The notes under the pieces were generated by a model, which saw nothing but the letters and a program-made list of their open reading frames with translations, was not told where the DNA came from and did no database searches. Source: Triglochin maritima (lineage: Eukaryota; Streptophyta; Magnoliopsida; Alismatales; Juncaginaceae). Taken from it: a DNA stretch of 64,000 nucleotides. Location of the stretch: positions 14,176,501 to 14,240,500 of the forward strand of contig OY821787.1 of assembly GCA_963682175.1 (NCBI GenBank), read 5' to 3'. Of the stretch, positions 53,381-64,000 are shown one piece after another (the first letter of the stretch is position 1; each line of letters starts with the position of its first letter). A program made the translations under genes and the position numbers.

Positions 53381-55829
53381 CTCTTTTGTTGATTATCAAA
53401 GAATATGCAAATAAAACTTATGTACACGTTTGTATTGGTTTGTCCATGTTGAATAAAATTTATTATCATTTTCTTGAATCGAACAATATTTGTTTATGAT
53501 AATATTATGTTTATGAAATGAGAAAGTGGTGGCCTGCACATCCAAGGTGAGTACGTTGTGCTTGTGTCCCTTGCGGTTATATGTATATGCCACACTCATT
53601 TGTTGATGTCACGTAGCTTGTCTTTTTATTTTAACCATGTTCATTTTACAATTTCATTTTTGAATTCTATAGAAAATGAAACAATAAAGTCTAATTTTTG
53701 TTTAGGGTAAATAATATTTGGTCCTCTTAACTTTATTTTAATTTAAGTTTACTCCTACATGTCAATTGCCTTAAGTTACTTTCGATCCGTAATGTTTTGT
53801 CCAATTTCCGTTACTAATTTGCTAGTTTTTAACGTAATTACAATTAATTGTTGTTTCTTTTATGTTGATTGTCAAGAATATACCTTACTAATATTAACTC
53901 TATACTCAAGTTAGATTCAAATTGCATCAGATTGATTTATACTGGATCAAATTTATTTAAGATTTAATACCAAATCTGAACAAAAATTCTAAATTCAATT
54001 TGTTGTAAAGTTCGGTTTTACGGTATTCTAGAAAAACAATAGATAAATAATCAAAAGAAAAACGAAGAACACGTTTAAAGCTAACCAATTATTATTAGAA
54101 AGAGGGCAAAATGTAACTAACCTAGAGTACACGGGGGAATGATTTAAACATTCAAAAACAAATGAGGGACAAAATAAAATCGAATCAAAAGAACAAATTT
54201 CAAAGTAAGTACGTAATATTTTTGGATGATATATTAAACACAATATGTAGAGTTGCAGAGGAAAAGCACGTTAGCTCAAAGATTCTATCTTTGCAAGTAG
54301 TCGACTACATTCAAGATATCATATTTTAAAAATACTGAGACCATAAATAACCATGCCCGGGCTACCCTACTTGTACTGTTATTTCTCTACCACGTCAGCT
54401 TCTATATCTGTCACGTCAGCTCACCCAACCCACCAAAAAAACTCTTTAATCACGCCCGAATTACCCTCATCCACCATACATTTTTTTCCCTCCACGTCAT
54501 TTGGAGATCAATCATCAGTAAAATATAAAAAAATTCACAAAAAATCTACAAAATCAAAACAAATAAAAACATATTTTCAGTTTTTTTTGAAAAAACAATT
54601 TAAAACGAATTAAAAATGAATTTATAAACATTTTCAACAAATAACAAAAAAAAACCAAAAAAATATATTCCGGGCCAACGGGGGGACACACACACCCACC
54701 TCACAGGGCGCCCGGGATGTCCAACGCCAGGGCACCGTCCGCCCCGTTAACAAGGGCCCGGCCCACTAAGGATGCTCTTTGGTACCCCATAAATGGGAAA
54801 TATGATTTGATCTAATTTAATCACTCAGGGTCATAGTCATGTTGGTTTCTTTCGTGTTTGAACTAAAACTAATCGATTTTGGTATTTTGTTCAGTGAGAA
54901 CTGTGCATGATCTTGAACAATCGGACATTTTATTTCGTAGGATTCTGATCCCTCGGGATTTTCCGAACAGTAAATAGTCAAGAAAATTTGATAAAATTTT
55001 ACTTGATTAGTCTAAATCAAGAGTATCTGTTTACCAATTTATAGGCGTATTTAGGACCAAAGTATCTATCCAAATACGCACTTGAATTCCAAATCAAGCC
55101 AATTCTACCCATTTCCAAATTGTTTGACGTTGTCCTTATGAACTGTGTTCTTCTGACCTGAATTCCTTGCATTGTCACTATGAATTGTGGATGTGTATTG
55201 TAATACAGTATTTTTCAAGATAAACCATAAACGGACATGGTTTTTCTTTTGAAGGAAAACGAAAATATGGACATAATTATTCTTCAAAAAGTTGCACCAA
55301 TTTCGTAGTCATATATGAATATTCCAAAGTTCGCCTTTTTACTTGGACGTTTATTTTTTCACAAATTTGCTTCAAAGTTGCATGAATAATTTGCAGATTA
55401 GACTGACAATCAACTCTCACATAACTAGTAATTTCGGTTCAATGACAATTAGCTCTAGGACGCCCTTATGAGTTTGTTTCCATAAAATCACTTCCACCAA
55501 CCTGTAAAAGTTGTTCAATTAGATCTGTGCTTTGACAGGCTACTACCTTTTTTAACAGGAAGATTGTCGGCAGAGATGAAGCCAATATTAAAATTTGAGG
55601 CAACAATAGCACGTAGTAAACATTTATGAGGGCTACAGAGTTTAGATGTTATATATATTATTTATTTTATATGTAAAACAAATCGTAGTTGAGCACATAA
55701 TTTCTGAAAATGCCTGGGTTTTAATGCAAAAACTTCAATCTGCCACCCTAGTTTGAACATCAAACTTGGTAGTTAAAAGTCGTTGGTGGAGATCCAAAAC
55801 AGGCAAAGATATCAGAAGGTTCATTTGTA
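53381..55829. other. Intergenic DNA upstream of the RABA gene
   Basis: No protein-like frame. Mostly AT-rich with poly-A/T runs. An odd GC-rich island lies at 54660-54775 (gggccaacgggggg ... aacaagggcccggcccac), which may be a remnant of a foldback or MITE element. The last 200-300 bases should hold the RABA promoter and 5' UTR; TATA-like words (tatatattatttatttta, about 55652-55669) are present but not decisive. Confidence 0.6.
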
Positions 55830-57264
55830 ATGGCTGGCAGGGCAATGGAGGAGTACGACTACCTGTTCAAGGTTGTGCTGATAGGCGACTCCGGCGTAGG
55901 CAAGTCGAACCTCCTCTCCCGTTTCACCCGCAACGAGTTCTGCCTCGAGTCCAAGTCCACCATCGGGGTTGAATTTGCCACCAGAACCCTTCAGGCACCA
56001 CCTCCTTTACCCTCACTTTGTGTTTTCTTCAATGTGTTTCCTCACACTTCTGCTTCCAGCCTTTTGATGTATTGGTTTGTATGGTTGACTTTAACTTACA
56101 TGGATCTTGTATCATTTGTAACGTCGGCGATTATAAGTCAAACATTAAGGCATGAGAACTATTGAGGGTTGTGAGAACTATGAGTCTTCTACCACAACAA
56201 TTTCAAGATTTACTTGGTAAGGTATGCTACAAGTTTGTAATGAGTGTCTTGTCTCACTAAGGGCGATTGTTCGGCATTTCATTCGAAATTTAGATTTGCT
56301 TGCCTTTGGATTTTATGTTGATTTGTCGACGACATTGGTAACTTTTTGCCGTCTTCAACGTCTCAATTATCATTTGGCCGTTTACAAGTTTTAGGTCCCA
56401 AGCCTTGGATATCACAACAGGCAATTTTATGCAATTTGAGTGAACATTGGCTTTAAATGTAATATCAGATTATTATTTTTCAATTCTATTTTGCTAATGA
56501 GGCTGGATCTGTTATTGAGGATTAGTAAAACTAAAAATTCTAGAAATGCATTTGAAGACACAATAAGCAAGACAATTAATGCTTTCACTATATATCGAAC
56601 TTTAGTTGAATCTAGTATGGTTCTTGTCCAAAAATTTCTCATCCATCTTTTGGCGGTGGCAGATACAAACCTGTATATCAAAAAATGTTCTTGAACTAAT
56701 TTTTATATTTTCTTTCCACTAATTTGTCTCCATAATATGAGAAATCATGATATAACTTTTCTTTTGTTATGTTAGGTGGATGAAAAGGTCATTAAAGCAC
56801 AAATTTGGGATACAGCAGGCCAGGAGCGATATCGCGCCATTACAAGCGCTTACTACCGTGGTGCACTAGGTGCGCTTCTTGTTTATGATGTTACAAAGCA
56901 GACAACCTTCGAAAACATGTCCCGGTGGCTAACAGAGCTTCGAAGCCACGCGGATCCCAGCATCGTGGTAATGCTGATAGGGAACAAGACAGATCTCGAA
57001 CATCTCAGAACGGTTTCGTCTGAAACTGCTCAAAGCTTTGCTGAGAAAGAGGGGATAGCTTTCGTCGAGACATCTGCTCTTGATGCCACCAATGTGGAGA
57101 AGTCCTTTCAGATGATTCTCACGGAAATATACCGAACCGTCCATAAGAAGAGCCTCGCTGCTGCAGATGATCACCAACAATCTTCCAATAGTATTAAAGA
57201 GGGGAAGATGATCAATGTTGATGTGTCGGAAATCAATTCGAAAAAGCAATGCTGCTCAACCTGA
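55830..57264 (+). CDS. RABA2: Rab GTPase of the RABA (Rab11) group, RABA2-like, two exons
   Basis: Small GTPase that directs trafficking between trans-Golgi/early endosome and plasma membrane or cell plate in plants. Exon 1 is 55830-55994 (55 codons), exon 2 is 56776-57264 (162 codons plus stop); total 217 residues, the usual RABA length. All motifs are present: P-loop GDSGVGKS (19-26), switch I STIGVEF (43-49), WDTAGQER (66-73) with the catalytic Gln at 71, NKTD (125-128), ETSAL (153-157), and a C-terminal CC (214-215 of KKQCCST) for geranylgeranylation. The start [14 protein letters not shown] matches RABA proteins. The intron falls after Gln-55, a position I recall as usual for plant RABA genes. 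The donor is GC, not GT. Sequence style ([20 protein letters not shown]) favours RABA2 over RABA1. No damage is seen; it is the only intact host gene here. Confidence 0.93.
55995..56775 (+). other. GC-AG intron of the RABA gene
   Basis: 781 bp. Exon 1 ends ..ACCCTTCAG and the intron begins GCACCACC. It ends ttttgttatgttag before GTGGATGAA. There is no in-frame GT donor adjacent, and the junction keeps the expected Leu-Gln-Val reading, so a GC donor is the best reading. GC-AG introns make up about 1 % of plant introns. Confidence 0.8.
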
Positions 57265-57858
57265 GATTACCCTACTTTTTGGTCTACTTGTTGCTCAAAT
57301 TTTTTGTGATTTTTATTTGGATTAATTATCAAATGTCCAGTTGATTGATTTTGAAGAAGTTATTTTCCCCAGGAGTTACTCCTTAGTGAGGTATGCCAAT
57401 TCTATGTACTCGGATTTGATTTTCGATAGCAAGATTCCTAAAACCATTCAGATGTGAGAATATCATTGCCAAAGCTGTTCTGTTCACATTCCTAGATGTC
57501 CAACTTTTGTTGTTTGTTCTCCAAATAGAGACTGAATAAAGTATGTCAAGGATTAGTACTAACTTTCGTTTCCCAGACAATGCAATGTGACTGGAAAATT
57601 GTTGAAAACTAGGTACATGTCAATTTATTCTTTATATTTAATTCAGAAAGGTGGAGACAAACATCCGCTGTGCCAACGGGGCTTTAGTTGGTGGTTGAGT
57701 TATCAATTTCCCATCCGCTGTACGTAGAAGTCCTGCTTCTTGTGTGAGTTCTCAACTGCTTTGGTTTAAAGAATTCTTCCATTATCGGTTGAGTTCTTAT
57801 TGGCTCTGGTGTGTAGAATTGCACCGTCGTTGAGTTCTCGTTTTGGTTCGTAATCTAC
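57265..57858. other. RABA 3' flank and MULE upstream remnant
   Basis: No gene. The first 100-200 bases should be the RABA 3' UTR. From about 57650 onward there are four copies of a 'ggttgagtt' word (57694-57840), which lead directly into MULE transposase sequence. Confidence 0.5.
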
Positions 57859-59164
57859 ATGGATTCGACGTATAACACGAACAAGTACAAAATGCATTTG
57901 TTTGAGATGGTTGGGCTCACTCCAACAAACATGAATTTCCTCGTCGGATATGCGATTTTGAAGGATGAGACCGAGTCTAGTTACCGGTGGGTGTTGGAGA
58001 GGTTGCGAGATCTGTTATTGAATATTGTTAGCCCGACTGCAATAATAACGGACCGGGAGATGGGTCTGATGCGACCCGTGGCAGAGGTTTTTCCTGAGTA
58101 TGCTCATTTACTATGCACCTGACATATCAACAAAGACGTGTACAACTACGCATATCACGTATTCGGCAAGGACAAGCAGCTTGCAAAGAGTTTTAGACGT
58201 GGAAAGTGGAGGAGAGTCATGTTTTCTGATTCACAGACGGATTATGATAGAGCAGTCCGTAATCTGAAAGATTCTTACAAGTCGTGGCCAGTGCTCACGG
58301 AGTATGTGGAAGACACGTGGTTGGTGCATAAGGAAAAGTTTGTGTTGAATTGGACGAATAAAGTTCTTCATTTCGGCAACACTACGAACTGCAGAATGGA
58401 AAGTGCACATTCGGCTCTGAAAAGTGGATCACTACATTGACTGCCGCTCTCGACACTCTTTTCGACCGCGTGAACTCGGCTATTAAATGCAGCTGACGAT
58501 TATTCGGAACTTTCTTGAAGATTCGAGACGTCAAATTTTGGCAAACTACATAGGTCCTTTGTTTCAGCATATAAATGACCGAGTTTCGCATCGCTACTTG
58601 TCGTTATTGACTCAGGAGTTGAAGAGAATGCATGACTTAAGTGATGAAGTTGAATATCGTTGTGGGTGTGCTTTTCTGACATCATATGGGATTCCTTGTG
58701 CATGTACCATGTACGAGTGTTTTGCGTCAGGTGATGAAATTTATTTAGAGCAGATTCATCCATTCTGGAAAACACTTGTCATTGGAGAAGGAGTCCAGAT
58801 GTCAGAGTTTGTGGATCAGTCAACACAAGAGGTCGAGCATTTTCGGAAGCTTATTGATGAGATTTCGGAGAGCGACCCTACAGTAATTCGTAGTGCCTCT
58901 CGTATTTTATATGAACAGTTACACCCCGATCAGTCGAACTATGGAGAACCCGCAGAAAATATTAAGGTACGAGGTCGACCTAGGGGAAAATCGACACGTC
59001 GGGACCCGAGTGCCTTCGAGTATGCTGAGCGAGGTCGTGGTCGGTCTGGCAGTAGTGGGAGCAGGGGTCGTGGTCGGTCTTCCAATTCGTATCGATCGTC
59101 CACGAACAGGAGCACAAGATCTGGTATGATGATATCTTTGTTGTTATTTAATATATATCAGTAA
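57859..59164 (+). pseudogene. MULE transposase (FAR1-like), C-terminal two-thirds, broken
   Basis: Mutator-like DDE transposase. All three catalytic residues are visible: Asp in MDSTYNTNKYKMHL (57859), Asp in AIITDREMGLM, and Glu in NCRMESAHSALK. The usual VFPEYAHLLC-xx-HINKDV block lies between, with TGA in place of Trp (about 58120). A frameshift near 58430 moves the frame to 58487, where 'TIIRNFLEDSRR', the SWIM-like YRCGCAFLTSYGIPCACTMY and an Arg/Gly/Ser-rich tail (GRGRSGSSGSRGRGRSSNS) follow. The N-terminal DNA-binding part is missing. No terminal inverted repeats were identified. Fragments are sharp enough to suggest moderate age. Confidence 0.82.
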
Positions 59165-59204
59165 TCTAGATGGGGTTGAATATATTATCACCTGAACGTA
59201 ACCT

Positions 59205-60730
59205 AACAAACGTAACACGCGATCAGGTAAATAAGGCTCCATGATATCCCTCTAACGAATAACGCCCATAAATGTAGTCCTCGGCACAGCTACAACGGGC
59301 TCAGGACCATACGACAACCACTCCACGTAAAGATTTATAATAATAAAGTTGTTATTTAAATAAACGTGAATGATATATACATTATATACCTGCGATGCAG
59401 TCATTTGATCTAGCTGTCTACGAATAGAAAGAAGTCGACCCTCGCTCTTATCCTCGGCCCGGACATCCCACATATGTGAACGAGGATGACCATGCTCAAT
59501 AATCTTCCGCTCCCGATGTGGGCGGAAAGCAGGAAAATACTCATAGATCCAAGCCTGCAGCGGTGTAAGACAACCCGTAATCCCAGAACAATCAGCACGA
59601 CTCGATATACCCAGCTGGCGATACAGATATGCCAACGTCGCCGACCCCCATGAGTACTGACCAATGGTATCTGGCTCCCTTGCCTCTAATAGGTCGCGTG
59701 GTCTGACTCTGGAACCACTCTTGTCGACAAACAAGACGCAACCTAGCAATAAGAAGAGGTAAGCAGTCATCTGTGTATCCTCAGTCCGTGGTGGTCGCCC
59801 CCCGTCTGTGACACTCGTCCACAACATCAATACTAACACCACTGCCACTCCAAAATGAGCTATCCCGCCCAGGACCCTCCAGGCTGACACCCAGCAACTC
59901 AGATACATATAACTTCAGCTCAGATGTCAGCGCCTGCGCACTGACCATAGGACCCTCAACAGGAATGTGCAGAATCTGAAAGACGTCATGCAACATGATC
60001 TTCATCTCTCCAAACGGCAAGTGGAAAGTGTTGGTGTCAGGCTGCCACCGCTCCACGAAAGCCGAAATCAACGACATGTCAATGCAGGAAAACATGTTGT
60101 ACGGCAAGTGACCCAATCCACTGTCACTGATGGTCGCCGTCATATCATCAGTCGTCACTGAACGCCAAGCCTGCAATGTCGTACAAGCTTTGTGCTGATT
60201 ATAGCACTTCAAAACCTTCCGATCCTCGCCATCCCAGATGCGTCTGGCGATGTGGCCTCCAAAACTGGGAATGACGTTGCCATCTACAGGACCACCGGGC
60301 ATCATATCCGTGACGATCCAAGACTCGTCCTCACCCCTCTTCTTCTTATGAGCTCGGGCGTCTGCAGTACACGAACTCGAATCACCAGTCACAAACCGGT
60401 CACCTCGACCCTTCCTAATGACCCACTCAGCTGAAGTACTACAATCTCGCCCCTGTCCTCGACCGTACTGACGTATCGCCTCCTCCTGTGGCCCAAAGTC
60501 ATACCGGCCCCCATCGTCACTCTCGTCGTGACTCCTCAACTCATCTGAATCATCCTCGTCGTCGAAATAATCCCCAGGTGTCTGACGACGACGTAAAAGA
60601 TCTCTCTCTCTCCTAACTAAAGAAGAAATATCCCGTCTACGTGGAGGACGAGGACCTGACTCATCTGCTACACTACGTACCTCGCATAAGGGAATTGGTT
60701 TCCCGTTTCCTCCCCCGTAACCCGATGACT
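59205..60730 (-). pseudogene. Plant mobile domain (PMD) gene, convergent to the MULE transposase
   Basis: PMD (PF10536-like) protein, as found in MAIL/MAIN proteins and in several plant transposons. The minus-strand frame runs from an acidic and Arg-rich head (RRRDISSLVRRERDLLRRRQ, DYFDDEDDSDEL) through a 'WRSVTTDDM' block, and the diagnostic AFVERWQPDTNTFHLPFGEM with MLHDVFQILHIPVEGP follows. A frameshift near 59800 leads to TAYLFLLLGCVLFVDKSGSR, YSWGSATLAYLYRQLGISSR and TPLQAWIYEYFPAFRP. A short intron (about 59335-59394, donor gtatat) is plausible. A TAG near 59235 interrupts a C-terminal EPYLPDRVLR block. It may belong to the same transposon as the MULE transposase or be a separate PMD element. 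Confidence 0.78.
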
Positions 60731-61400
60731 ATTAATTCAATTATAAAAATAAAATTTTATTAATGGATTTACTAAAATAATTAAACTAATTATTAACTTA
60801 ATAATTGATTTATTTAGTAATTATAAAATTCATAATCAATAAAGGATTTACTAAACTAATTTAAATCATTATTAACATAATATTCAATTTATTTTAAATT
60901 TATCACAATTTATAATCAATTTAAATAAATTTTAAAAAACAATTGGGGCGTCTGCAGGAGACGCCCCAACACTGGGGGAGGCGTCTGCCGGAGCCGCCTC
61001 CCCTACATAGGAGGCGGCTCCCGCAGACGCCTTGCCTTATGTTTCGGCGTCTGCGGGAGACGCCTGACCCAAATGTTTTTTATTTAAAAAATTCATTAAA
61101 ATAAACAATGGAAGTTACCAGATTTGAGTAATCCGTTGGTTCTTTTCCTGGCCTCCGAGACATTGTATCTGGTGAATAGAAGAGTAATATGAAGAGAAAG
61201 TGGTGTTAGAAGAGTGAAATGAAGAGTTATATAAGTAGAAAGGGTAGAAGGGCAAAATGGTAATCTGTATGGGTGATTTAAGTAGTTTTACAGTGACGAA
61301 TAGCAGTTCAGTTTGGTTTTGTGTATAAAATTCCTGCACCATATTCATGTTCAGATACTTTGCATATTCTTCCCGCTGCTGAAGTCACCTCCAAGTGTAT
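60731..61400. other. Region upstream of the PMD gene
   Basis: Strongly AT-rich at 60731-60940, then a GC-rich cluster of palindromes (60945-61064), then AT-rich DNA with no convincing gene. It could include the 5' end and terminus of the MULE/PMD element; no terminal repeat pair was found. Confidence 0.5.
60945..61064. repeat. Cluster of GGCGTCT-GCGGG-AGACGCC palindromes
   Basis: Three inverted repeats: ggggcgtct-gcagg-agacgcccc (60945-60967, 9-bp arms), a mismatched one at about 60974-61002 (ggggaggcg..ct / ag..cgcctcccc), and ggcgtct-gcggg-agacgcc (61046-61064, 7-bp arms). A reverse-oriented half-copy lies at 61010-61031. The island is over 65 % GC in DNA that is otherwise about 25-30 % GC. 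Confidence 0.75.
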
Positions 61401-61654
61401 GCAAGTGTCGCCAATTATCTGAGATTTTAGTAACTTTAAATTTACTAAGATGAAGTTCATGATTTCCAAAGACTTCGCCTGTTAGAACCTAATCCTTCGT
61501 TAGTGGATTAATCACATTTTGGATGGTTAATAGGTGTTTAGAAAGGGAAATGTGATGGTAAGGTGGAGGCTTTTGGTTGGTGGATGAGAAGATGTGGGGG
61601 TATTTAAGGTAACTCATTTTCTTCTTATTCTCATTGTCACTCTCACTCAACTCA

Positions 61655-61688
<34 letters not shown>

Positions 61689-62560
61689 AGTGCTTTGAAT
61701 TTCCGACGAGTAGTGTTCACGTTGAGCAAGGGAGAACATCGGTGAGGCGTGACCGGAGGTGGTGTGCTCGTGGTTGGTGTGATCTCGGTACGAAGAGTTG
61801 TCAGAGGTGCGAGAAGGCGTGTGAGTGATTATCGTCATCGTTTGGAGATTTCGCTGAGCAAAATGTATGCCAAGTTCCATTTTAGTACTCACCCGAGGTG
61901 TGTGAGGTGGTTGGGTTGGTCGTCGAACGCCGGAGGCCTCAGTGATGATTCTAGTGCAGCAAGGTTGCTGCAAGTTAATGGTTGACCGACGTGTGTTTCG
62001 GTCGACCGCTCATAGTGTAATTGTAGGAGTCTACTTAGCTTCGGTCGAACGATGTCTGTCGACAGTCAACCGGTTGTGTGTTTTAGGAAAGCTCTGTTAT
62101 TTTCGGTCGAACGGGCCCCATTACCGTTCGACCGGTTGCATTGTAGGTAAGTTGGTTAGGGCCTAGACCATCAAAATGGTCGACCACCTTGTGACTAGTT
62201 CAACCGATTGTACCTGTAGCTAAGTCAGTTGGGGGCGTAAACCTTCTAAACCTGCAAATAATAATTAACCAATACTATCATTTAACTATTTAAGTCTAGG
62301 CTCTTGTTTAACTGTTTAACAAGTAGCCAACAACAAAATGCTCCACAACCAATGACATTAAAGCAGGAAGTTCAAATATAATAGCATAGAAGTTCATAAA
62401 AATTGACTCCAACTCGAGTTCTATTTTCCTTTATTAAACCAAAAATGCCAATATAACTCCCACTTCAGTTTCAAGTCAACTTCATTTGCCTTGTCTTTTG
62501 CATTTTCTCTTTTCTCCTAAAGTCATCAGATTCTTGAAGGCCCCTAGATATACAAAGCCA
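61401..62560. other. Intergenic DNA with microsatellite and degenerate GTCGACC motifs
   Basis: No recognisable protein. It includes a CT microsatellite (61654-61688) and scattered ggtcgaccg, ggtcgaacg and gttcgaccgg motifs (61981-62205) like those of the D LTRs, but no D-type ends. Confidence 0.5.
61654..61688. repeat. (CT)n microsatellite
   Basis: About 17 CT units with one interruption (ctctttctct). Confidence 0.95.
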
Positions 62561-62599
62561 ACATCAACAATAGTTTCATTTTATTATCTTGCTTTGAAA

Positions 62600-64000
62600 A
62601 AAATCGAACTTAAAATTCAGCAAGCTAGAGAAACCATTTGTACCTCAATGCTACTATCACTTGCACACATAAGAGCTCCGTCTAGCCAACTATCCAATCA
62701 TGTGATCAAAGGTTCTTCAATCCAATCATCAAACAAATGTATGGAGTCCAAGGATATTGGATCAAAATTTCTATTCGCAATATCACGTTCCCTACCCAAA
62801 AAACAATTATTGTACATGTTAAAAAACAAAACGTTCTCTTAAATATGAATGAAGTAGACTTCAATTCATTACCTCAAACGTAAATTGCAGTGGATGAAAT
62901 CTAGATTGTTCAACCTTGCATGTTCTAGTCTATTTCACTTTTTCGTATGTATACGCTCGAAGACACTCCAATTGCGTTCACAACGAGATGCACTACAAGT
63001 TTGACTCATAACCCGAATGGCCATATTTTTCAAATTTTCAGTCCCACCTTCAAAGTTTTCCAACCACAATGCTGCAAACATGTTAACATTTCATTAGCAT
63101 ACAAACCGAAAAAGTTGACAACAAAATTAAAGTTGACAACACAATAAATTAAAACAATTTATAACCTGGAAGTATTTTGTCACGATTTCTAATTACAGAT
63201 CCACGCCCAAAGTCACCAGTTGCCTTTCTATAAAGTTCTATTTCAGCATTGATTTTATCAATTGTTGCCTCATCATTTCAATACAAGACCTCCACAACAT
63301 CAAGAAAACCACTCCAATTTTTGTGATTAGTAGCGAAGGCAACATCTTTGTAAAAAAACTCTGGATTCAAAAGAAACCATGCAGAATGTAAAGGATGTCC
63401 TAGTTGTCCTTCCCACTTATCATCAACAATACAGACATAAACCCCATATTCCTTTGCATTGCCATTAAAAGCATCCTTTATTGCTTCCTTTGCCTTTCTC
63501 ATTCCTTCAAAAATGTAACCCATAGATGGTCTTTCATCACTATCTACCATCCTCAAAACTTTGACAAGTAGTTCGGTCACTTTGATAACAACATTGCATG
63601 AATTCCAAAATGACGTGCTCATTATCAATTTTTTAACTTGAATAGCAACTTGGGTTTTTGAGATTTTGCTTTCTGACCATTCTTTAGAAGCTATCATAGT
63701 TATCAAAGCATCCTTCTGACTAAAAAGACTTTACAATGTCAAAAAGTTGGCCGCAAATCTAGTAGTGGCAGGTCAAAGCAAATCCCTTTGACAATACTTC
63801 CTCATTAATTGCAGCACAAAACAATTATTATACACGAACTTTGTAATGACTCTTGCACTACTAAGAACCTCACTAACTGCAGGAAGTTTATCGAATTTTC
63901 CAAGCATCAAATCAAGACAATGAGCACTACAAGGACTCCAAAACATGTGACCATAATGCCTTTGCAACATTTTCCCAGTACTCTTATAGTTTGAAGCATT
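62600..64000 (-). pseudogene. hAT transposase (DUF659/hATC type), runs off the right end
   Basis: Minus-strand reading, N to C, beginning beyond the window: FWSPCSAHCLDLMLGKFDKL, RVITKFVYNNCFVLQLMRKY, 'RDLL' then stop, 'PATTRFAANFLTL' then stop, 'SQKDALITMIASKEWSESKI', MRKAKEAIKDAFNG, PLHSAWFLLNPEFFYK. A likely intron follows (donor near 63163, acceptor tttgcag at 63074-63080). The hATC dimerisation part is next: ALWLENFEGGTENLKNMAIR, QTCSASRCERNWSVFERIHT, NRLEHARLNNLDFIHCNLRL. After another likely intron the tail is DPISLDSIHLFDDWIEEPL. In-frame stops near 63780, 63735, 62935 and 62690 make it a pseudogene. Ends and target-site duplication are outside or not found. Confidence 0.82.

Noticed and set aside
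57859..59164. A functional FAR1/FRS host transcription factor
   Set aside because: Stop and frameshifts and the missing N-terminal domain show a pseudogene; FAR1-like features are shared with MULE transposases.
1..64000. Endogenous plant pararetrovirus or env-bearing retrovirus sequence
   Set aside because: All RT, integrase and protease fragments read as LTR retrotransposon or LINE; no movement protein, coat-type or envelope-like frame was seen.
1..64000. tRNA, rRNA genes or CRISPR arrays
   Set aside because: No cloverleaf, rRNA core or regular spacer array was recognised; tRNA-like words are only primer-binding sites.

Overview
The window is plant nuclear DNA, most likely from an angiosperm (probably eudicot) with a repeat-rich genome. 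The evidence is a two-exon RABA-type Rab GTPase, Ty3/gypsy and Ty1/copia LTR retrotransposons, an L1-type LINE, CACTA, MULE and hAT remnants, and plant-specific PMD and FAR1-like sequence. Only one host gene looks intact: the RABA gene at 55830-57264. Nearly everything else is transposable-element DNA, mostly nested. I saw no rRNA, tRNA or CRISPR array.

Layout. 1-2300: AT-rich DNA ending in a diverged tandem repeat. 2302-3053: fragment H1 of a chromovirus-like gypsy pol. 3071-7988: two LTRs of a gag-pro element family in opposite orientation, the second carrying a solo LTR (D1), which itself carries a 93-bp mini-LTR (D2). 7989-27684: one chromovirus-like pol (H2: RT, RNase H, integrase, chromodomain-like tail) cut into four pieces by solo LTR D3 and two complete non-autonomous elements, A (9941-18362) and B (19337-26644). 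All three insertions have 5-bp target-site duplications. 28480-52345: an L1-like LINE on the minus strand, split by about 22 kb of insertions bounded by the duplication ccaat. These are LTR X, a CACTA end, and element E, whose two 2.9-kb LTRs each carry a D solo LTR (D4, D5) and whose gag-pro frame is cut by a complete 9.45-kb copia element F. 52380-53400: copia fragment G. 55830-57264: RABA gene. 57859-61075: MULE transposase pseudogene, converging on a PMD-type gene. 62600-64000: hAT transposase pseudogene running off the window.

The most interesting system is the A/B/E group. All three keep gag, a CCHC zinc knuckle, a retropepsin, a tRNA-Asp-type primer site and a polypurine tract, but none has reverse transcriptase or integrase. 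They share short non-coding signals although much of their sequence has diverged: a leader block of about 95 bp, a block with hairpins just before the polypurine tract, and family-specific palindromes that occur both in U3 and in the 5' leader. These are candidate RNA signals for trans-mobilisation by an autonomous relative. A second pattern is a dense array of the palindrome CGGTCGACCG upstream of the TATA box in two otherwise different LTR families (F and D).

Readings were made by eye from the sequence. Identities and family names are judgements from recognised motifs; no database search was run.
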